A stretch of 9,504 bases of DNA from Campylobacterales bacterium (GTDB lineage Bacteria; Campylobacterota; Campylobacteria; Campylobacterales; QNZT01): the NCBI GenBank assembly GCA_027080605.1, contig JALWRO010000011.1, positions 1 through 9,504 on the forward strand. The letters run 5' to 3'. The notes below the pieces were generated by a model that worked only from the letters and a program-made list of their open reading frames with translations, had not been told where the DNA came from and did not search any database. This document shows, piece by piece, positions 5,547 to 9,504 of the stretch; position 1 is the stretch's first letter; every line of letters starts with the position of its first letter. The position numbers and the translations under genes were made by a program.

Positions 5547-5964
5547 AGGGGATAAAATATTTCGTTCCCTTTTTGTAACAGCTGTACCCTTCATGATGAT
5601 CGCACCAAAGCCGCTCCTCTTTGGACGCTTTGAGATAGAGCACCACTGTCAAAAGGGTTAAAAAGAGCCAGTTAAGCCAGTGCGACCAGTAGCAAACAAC
5701 ACCCAGCATGCCGAAAAAGAGGGAGCTGTACATGGGGTGGCGAATGTATTTATAAGGTCCCGTGGTGACCAGGCAGGCATTCTCTTTGATATCGGGAACG
5801 ACATTGAAATTTCCCAGCCGATTGTGGCGAAAGGTCCATAATGCCACCATACCGCTCACCGCGATAAAGAGCCACCAAAACGGGCAAAAATGTGTAGTAT
5901 GTTTGGGGATAAGAATAAGCCCGACCAGTAAAAACTGCAAGGCTACTAAGATTCTGGAGTGCAT
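5536..5964 (-). CDS. ICMT/PEMT-like integral membrane methyltransferase
   Basis: This 142-residue protein has several hydrophobic helices (about residues 5-20, 29-45, 82-110) and the SAM-binding signature of isoprenylcysteine carboxyl methyltransferase and phospholipid methyltransferase relatives, GPYKYIRHPMYSS at 69-81. The C-terminal part EERLW...GYSCYKKGTKYFIPFI also fits. Bacterial members are inner-membrane enzymes that methylate small or lipid substrates with SAM; the substrate is not known, and prenylated protein is not expected. It starts inside the end of ruvX (19-nt overlap), with GAGAGG about 12 nt upstream, and is the last gene of the minus-strand run. Its end overlaps the convergent yffB-like gene. 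Confidence 0.88.
   Translation of the reverse strand: MHSRILVALQFLLVGLILIPKHTTHFCPFWWLFIAVSGMVALWTFRHNRLGNFNVVPDIKENACLVTTGPYKYIRHPMYSSLFFGMLGVVCYWSHWLNWLFLTLLTVVLYLKASKEERLWCDHHEGYSCYKKGTKYFIPFIL
5545..5574 (+). terminator. Weak candidate terminator after the yffB-like gene
   Basis: AAAGGG (5545-5550) can pair with CCCTTT (5567-5572) across a 16-nt loop, with the stem running into a T-run. It lies inside the 3' end of the convergent methyltransferase gene. The stem is short, so this is tentative. Confidence 0.3.
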
Positions 5965-6347
5965 TGTTGCAAATACCTCTCTAGTATGATTTGCGCGGCG
6001 ATCGAGTCGATCCTGCCGTCGCGTTTCTGACGCACCGCTCCCTGCATCCGCTCTTTGGCTTCCGCAGACGTGCCGTATTCATCCTGAAAAACGATCTCTC
6101 CCGAAAAATCGAGCAGAGAAACAAAGTGTTGTATGCGCCGTGTCATCTCCTCCTCACTGCTTCCCCCTCTGGGAATCCCGACAACCAGCTTCTCTACCTC
6201 CCACGTTTGCAAAAAAGCATCCGTATCCCGTGCCGCCTGATTGCGGTTTTTGCGTAAAATAGCATCCTGTGGAAAGACAATTTTCCCGTCCGGACTCACC
6301 GCCGTACCGATACGCTTCAAACCGATGTCGATTGCTGCCAGTTTCAT
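5946..6347 (-). CDS. ruvX: RuvX/YqgF-type RNase H-fold protein, putative pre-16S rRNA nuclease
   Basis: This 133-residue protein has the YqgF layout: AIDIGLKRIGTA at 5-16 with the catalytic Asp7, VVGIPRG at 55-61, QDEYGTS at 88-94 with an acidic pair, and DSIAAQIILE at 114-123 with the third metal-binding Asp114. The family trims the 5' end of 16S rRNA precursor; an older proposal was Holliday junction resolution. The length is normal. The ATG overlaps the dprA stop as ATGA, a translationally coupled pair. The dprA-ruvX adjacency is common in Campylobacterota and other bacteria. Confidence 0.94.
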   Translation of the reverse strand: MKLAAIDIGLKRIGTAVSPDGKIVFPQDAILRKNRNQAARDTDAFLQTWEVEKLVVGIPRGGSSEEEMTRRIQHFVSLLDFSGEIVFQDEYGTSAEAKERMQGAVRQKRDGRIDSIAAQIILERYLQQCTPES

Positions 6348-7105
6348 AATGGATAAACCTTTAAATTTTTGATTTCAACCAGACCTTCAAGTTCGTATTC
6401 ATACACCTGATCACCAAATGCTGCCACTGCTTCCGAAAGTGAAGGTATCTTTTGACAAAAAGCGAGCAGAGGATCCTCTTCCTCTACCGGTTCTCCAAAT
6501 CGGGAGACAAATGCGTCAATATCGGTAATGGCTTCGGCATTGCCTTCATGAAGTAGTTTCCAGGTTCCCCTGCTCTCACCCAGCCGGTGAGGGAGAACAT
6601 AGATCTTTTTTCCCAGTTCAATCGCAATCTCGGCGCTTCGCATCGTACCACTGTTTTCATCTGCCTCGGTGATAATCAGGAAATCTCCCAGCGCCACGAC
6701 GATACGGTTGCGCACGACAAAACTGTACCGGGTCGCTCTGGTCCCCGCTTCATACTCACTCAGCGCCAGCCCTTTTTGGAAAATAGTATTAATCAATCTC
6801 TGATTGACCCGCGGGTAGATGATATCGAGAGAATTTGCCATCACGGCAATCGTCGAAGGCAGCGCACCCTGATGTGCCAGTGCATCCACACCCATCGCCG
6901 CACCACTGACGACACTGTAGCCGATCGCCGCAAATTTCTGCGCCAAACGCATCGTCATCTCTTTGGTATAGGCACAGGGCTTTCGGGTGCCGACAATCGA
7001 TACAGCGGGTTTTTCCAGCAGTGAGAGATTGCCTTTGTAAAAGAGCGTTTCCGGAACCTTCTCCAGGATTTGCAGTTTTTCGGGAACAGGAGTCAGTGTT
7101 TGCAT
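6344..7105 (-). CDS. dprA: DNA-processing protein DprA (Smf)
   Basis: This 253-residue protein binds incoming single-stranded DNA in natural transformation and loads RecA on it. It is a short form: the Rossmann-like domain starts almost at once (SIVGTRKP at 36-43) and no N-terminal SAM-like domain is present. SGAAMGVDALAH (67-78), VRNRIVVAL (131-139) and ENSGTMRSAEIAIELG (150-165) are the DprA signatures. Residues 212-253 look like the small C-terminal winged-helix domain. The stretch before VRNR reads GTRATRYSFV, where many DprA proteins have a proline-rich G-x-x-P...FP. The start shares one base with the deacetylase stop (TGATG), and the end overlaps ruvX by 4 nt. Confidence 0.95.
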   Translation of the reverse strand: MQTLTPVPEKLQILEKVPETLFYKGNLSLLEKPAVSIVGTRKPCAYTKEMTMRLAQKFAAIGYSVVSGAAMGVDALAHQGALPSTIAVMANSLDIIYPRVNQRLINTIFQKGLALSEYEAGTRATRYSFVVRNRIVVALGDFLIITEADENSGTMRSAEIAIELGKKIYVLPHRLGESRGTWKLLHEGNAEAITDIDAFVSRFGEPVEEEDPLLAFCQKIPSLSEAVAAFGDQVYEYELEGLVEIKNLKVYPL

Positions 7106-8175
7106 CAGTACAACTTGTCGATGGTGACAACATCGACACCTTTCAGCAGCGGTTTTGCCTGCATCAATGCTTCAAAAGTGGTCGGTTTTGGATGGCAGAT
7201 GGCGATTGCCGTTTTGTGCTCTTTGGCATACCTCACCGCTTCTTTCAACTGATTCAGCACAGACGATACACTGTCTTCATTATCCAAAAAGACATTGCGC
7301 TCGAGTACTTTTCGGTGGAAAAGCTTGCCCATCTCCCTCGCTTTTGTTTCCGCTGACGTTCTGCTGTCCACAAAAGGAATACCGTACTTGCCCAGTGCGC
7401 AAAAAAGTTTATCCATAGCATCCCGGTCGGAAGTAAATTTGCTCCCTGTATGGTTATTGATCGCTGTGAGATTGGGGAAATCGGCTTTGATCTCCGCTAC
7501 ACGCTGCTCAATAGTCTTCAGTGTGTCGTCGGTATGAATCGTATGCTCTTCGGGAGAAGAGAAGTGATACGCTTCCATCGGCATATGGATCATGAAAGCC
7601 GGAAACATCCTCGCTACTTCCGGTGTATCGGGATGGTCGGATGTCACCGGGAAAATGGAGGGTGTTACATGAAACGGAAGTTCCCGGATCAGCTCACCCT
7701 CTTCCACCGAACGGATATCATCCATGATGATCACCAGTCTCGGTTTGGGCGGAGTAAGGGCTTTTAGAGGGACAGTTTTCCGTTTTTCGGTTTTTGGAGG
7801 CGTGATTTTCTGTACCGGCTGGCGGCATCTGGAGACAAACTTTTTTGCAGCTTTCGTAGTTTGCGTTTGATTTACTTCCTCTTTTTTCATTTCCCGCGAG
7901 TGGACATAATCCATAATCTCTGACGCGACCGTTTTATATTTGGTTTCCAGTGTCTTGTTCTCTTCCAAAAAGAGTGACTTTATTTTGGCAACAGAAGCAG
8001 TTTCCGTAACTTTGTCGGAAGGTAGTGTTTTGACAGAAGCGAGAGAAGGCAACGCCTCTTCATGAATTGAAACAGTAGGTTCTGAAATATGCTGTATATA
8101 GACACGTAAAAGCAACAAAAAGAGGGAGAGTACTAACAGTACCGTCAGTACTATTCTCAACAGCAGAGATCTCAT
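7105..8175 (-). CDS. Divergent polysaccharide deacetylase (YibQ family), membrane-anchored
   Basis: The 356-residue protein has a strong N-terminal hydrophobic segment (about 5-27) serving as signal anchor, a low-complexity linker with proline and lysine (about 120-145), then a deacetylase-like barrel from 146 to the end. Seen motifs are LVIIMDDI (147-154) with the Asp-Asp pair, MIHMPMEA (195-202), INNHTGSKFTSD (239-250), FVDSRTSA (268-275) and AICHPKP (325-331). The family resembles carbohydrate esterase 4 and is presumed to act on periplasmic envelope polysaccharide; activity is unproven for most members. The gene abuts the minE stop (TAGATG) and shares one base with dprA. It sits between minE and dprA, where H. 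pylori, as I recall, has none. Confidence 0.9.
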   Translation of the reverse strand: MRSLLLRIVLTVLLVLSLFLLLLRVYIQHISEPTVSIHEEALPSLASVKTLPSDKVTETASVAKIKSLFLEENKTLETKYKTVASEIMDYVHSREMKKEEVNQTQTTKAAKKFVSRCRQPVQKITPPKTEKRKTVPLKALTPPKPRLVIIMDDIRSVEEGELIRELPFHVTPSIFPVTSDHPDTPEVARMFPAFMIHMPMEAYHFSSPEEHTIHTDDTLKTIEQRVAEIKADFPNLTAINNHTGSKFTSDRDAMDKLFCALGKYGIPFVDSRTSAETKAREMGKLFHRKVLERNVFLDNEDSVSSVLNQLKEAVRYAKEHKTAIAICHPKPTTFEALMQAKPLLKGVDVVTIDKLY

Positions 8176-8421
8176 CTATTTATCTAGTTGTATCTCGATT
8201 TCAAGCATATCAATATTTTGATTGTTTTCGGTTTTGATATTAATATCTCTTACCTGCGTATATTTTTTGATCACTTCGAGCAAATCTCTTTGCAAATCGT
8301 CGAGATAGGGTACGGCACAGTCTGCCCTTTCATGAGCAAGCATGATCGTCAGGCGATCTTTTGCCCGGCTGGCAGACGATGCTTCCTTTTTCGTACCGAA
8401 AATCCTCTCAAACAGTGTCAT
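8176..8421 (-). CDS. minE: Cell division topological specificity factor MinE
   Basis: This 81-residue protein has the MinE pattern: an N-terminal membrane-binding helix (TLFERIFG), the MinD-contacting segment ending RLTIMLAHERA at about 23-33, then the dimerisation domain with LQRDLLEVIKKY and the alternating ENNQNIDMLEIEIQL strand. MinE stimulates MinD ATPase and drives the oscillation that keeps the division inhibitor away from midcell. Its start overlaps the minD stop as ATGA. No minC is present in the window; in Helicobacter minC is also encoded away from minDE. Confidence 0.96.
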   Translation of the reverse strand: MTLFERIFGTKKEASSASRAKDRLTIMLAHERADCAVPYLDDLQRDLLEVIKKYTQVRDINIKTENNQNIDMLEIEIQLDK

Positions 8422-9218
8422 CCGAAAATCCTTTTCAAGATCCCCTTTTTCTCGGTGATATCCATAAAAGGGATATCTTCACCCAGCACCCGTCCGGCAA
8501 TATTTTTATATGCCTGTGCTGCAGGTGACTTTTCGGAATAGAAAATCGGTTCGCCTTCATTGGTCGAAGTGATGATATTCTGATCTTCCGGGATAATACC
8601 GATCAGAGGCAGGGCGAGAATACTTAAAACATCTTCGACACTGAGCATCTGTCCTTTGTCGACCATATCCTGTTTGATCCGGTTGATGACCACATGTTTC
8701 TGTACCTCTTCGCCCGCTTTCGCCTTTTCACTCTTGGCATCGATAATACCGATGACACGGTCGGCATCTCTGACCGCGGAAACATCCGGCGTGGAGACGA
8801 TCAGTGCACGATCCGCCATAAAGATCGAGTGTTCAAAACCGCTCTCGATACCGGCAGGAGAGTCGAGAATGATAATATCGAACTCCTTTTTCAGATCGGC
8901 AAGCAGTTTTGCCACTTTCTCCCGGTCAAGGACATTTTTGTCACTGGTCTGTGAAGCGGGAAGGAAGTAAAGATTTTTGGCTCTTTTATCATGGATAAGT
9001 GCCTGGGAGAGGTTGCATCTTCCCTCCATCACATCGATCACATCATAGACAATACGGTTTTCAAGTCCGAGAATCATATCGAGATTTCTCAGACCGATAT
9101 CAAAATCGACTGCGACAACTTTTTTACCGGCATGCGCCAGTCCGACGGCCAGATTGGCGGAAAGGGTAGACTTCCCTACCCCTCCTTTTCCCGATGTGAC
9201 AGTGATGACTTCTCCCAT
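8418..9218 (-). CDS. minD: Septum site-determining ATPase MinD
   Basis: This 266-residue ParA/MinD-type ATPase carries the deviant Walker A GKGGVGKST at 10-18 with signature Lys11, the Walker A' region VAVDFDIGLRNLDMILG, and the Walker B IIILDSPAG. It ends with an amphipathic membrane-targeting helix KKGILKRIFG, as in other MinD proteins. ATP-bound MinD dimerises on the membrane, recruits MinC and is released by MinE. AGGTAGGAAGA precedes the ATG, and the start is 12 nt from the ilvC stop, so it is probably transcribed with ilvC. Confidence 0.98.
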   Translation of the reverse strand: MGEVITVTSGKGGVGKSTLSANLAVGLAHAGKKVVAVDFDIGLRNLDMILGLENRIVYDVIDVMEGRCNLSQALIHDKRAKNLYFLPASQTSDKNVLDREKVAKLLADLKKEFDIIILDSPAGIESGFEHSIFMADRALIVSTPDVSAVRDADRVIGIIDAKSEKAKAGEEVQKHVVINRIKQDMVDKGQMLSVEDVLSILALPLIGIIPEDQNIITSTNEGEPIFYSEKSPAAQAYKNIAGRVLGEDIPFMDITEKKGILKRIFG

Positions 9219-9230
9219 TCTTCCTACCTC

Positions 9231-9504
9231 TTAGTTTTTATCTTGGTCGATGATTTTATTGGCGGTAATCCAAGGCATCATCTCTCTGAGTTTGTTTCCG
9301 GTTTGCTCAATCAACGATGCTTTGGCATTGTTTCTTTCCGCATTCATACGCGGATATCCGGTCATACCTTCAAGAACAAAGTCTTTCGCGAACTGACCGT
9401 TTTGAATCTCTTTGAGAATCTCTTTCATCGCTTTTTTACTCTCATCATTGATAACACGCGGTCCGCTGACATAGTCACCGTACTCAGCTGTATTGGAGAT
9501 GGAG
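9231..9504 (-). CDS. ilvC: Ketol-acid reductoisomerase IlvC, C-terminal part (partial)
   Basis: The frame is open from the right edge to the TAA at 9233-9231, giving about 90 C-terminal residues. ISNTAEYGDYVSGPRVI near the edge is a conserved segment of the knotted C-terminal domain of class I KARI; the end is MMPWITANKIIDQDKN. The enzyme converts acetohydroxy acids to dihydroxy acids in isoleucine and valine synthesis using NADPH and magnesium. The Met at 9428 is internal, not the start; the true start lies beyond the window. ilvC next to minD is a Helicobacter-like order. Confidence 0.94.
   Translation of the reverse strand, partial: SISNTAEYGDYVSGPRVINDESKKAMKEILKEIQNGQFAKDFVLEGMTGYPRMNAERNNAKASLIEQTGNKLREMMPWITANKIIDQDKN

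Noticed and set aside
9231..9428. A separate 65-residue gene starting at the Met at 9428
   Set aside because: The frame is open to the window edge with conserved IlvC residues, so this Met is internal to a partial ilvC.
1..9504. CRISPR array, tRNA or rRNA genes
   Set aside because: No regularly spaced direct repeats and no cloverleaf or rRNA-like sequence seen on either strand.

Overview
The window reads as a chromosomal segment of a Campylobacterota (Epsilonproteobacteria) genome, probably a sulfur-oxidising Sulfurovum/Sulfurimonas-type relative. The argument rests on gene order: tatB-tatC-queA on one strand, and ilvC-minD-minE-(deacetylase)-dprA-ruvX on the other. The second run matches the ilvC-minD-minE-dprA-ruvX order I recall from Helicobacter pylori. 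Genes are densely packed with 1-19 nt overlaps. The genus is an inference.

Layout, plus strand first. 1-66 is the tail of groES, followed by a complete groEL (84-1727) and a perfect palindrome that probably ends the operon. A candidate promoter (1837-1864) precedes a tight tatB-tatC-queA-flavin reductase-like run (1908-4705). It encodes two Tat translocase subunits, the SAM-dependent enzyme of queuosine synthesis, and an FMN-binding split-barrel protein. After a structured region, a short ArsC/YffB-family gene (5205-5546) stands alone on the plus strand.

Minus strand, read from the right edge leftwards: the 3' part of ilvC (9231-9504), minD, minE, a YibQ-type divergent polysaccharide deacetylase, dprA, ruvX and an ICMT/PEMT-like membrane methyltransferase, ending at 5536 with an 11-bp tail-to-tail overlap with the yffB-like gene. 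Spacing of 12 nt or less throughout suggests one transcript for branched-chain amino acid synthesis, septum placement, envelope, DNA uptake/processing and rRNA maturation functions.

The unusual part is 4660-5170. A 44-residue single-helix membrane protein is encoded on the minus strand (4936-5070) with a very good Shine-Dalgarno. Between it and the reductase gene lies a 269-bp element (4666-4934) with 32-bp terminal inverted repeats (31/32 identical) flanked by a direct TTTA. Removing the element plus one TTTA rebuilds a site where both convergent genes end cleanly on TAA codons, so it looks like a MITE-like insertion that rewrote the last 13 codons of the reductase. Its two halves each fold into a long hairpin with the same apical core but unrelated, self-complementary stems. 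A separate 81-bp palindrome (5087-5167, 28 of 29 positions paired) fills the divergent promoter region between the small membrane protein and the yffB-like gene.
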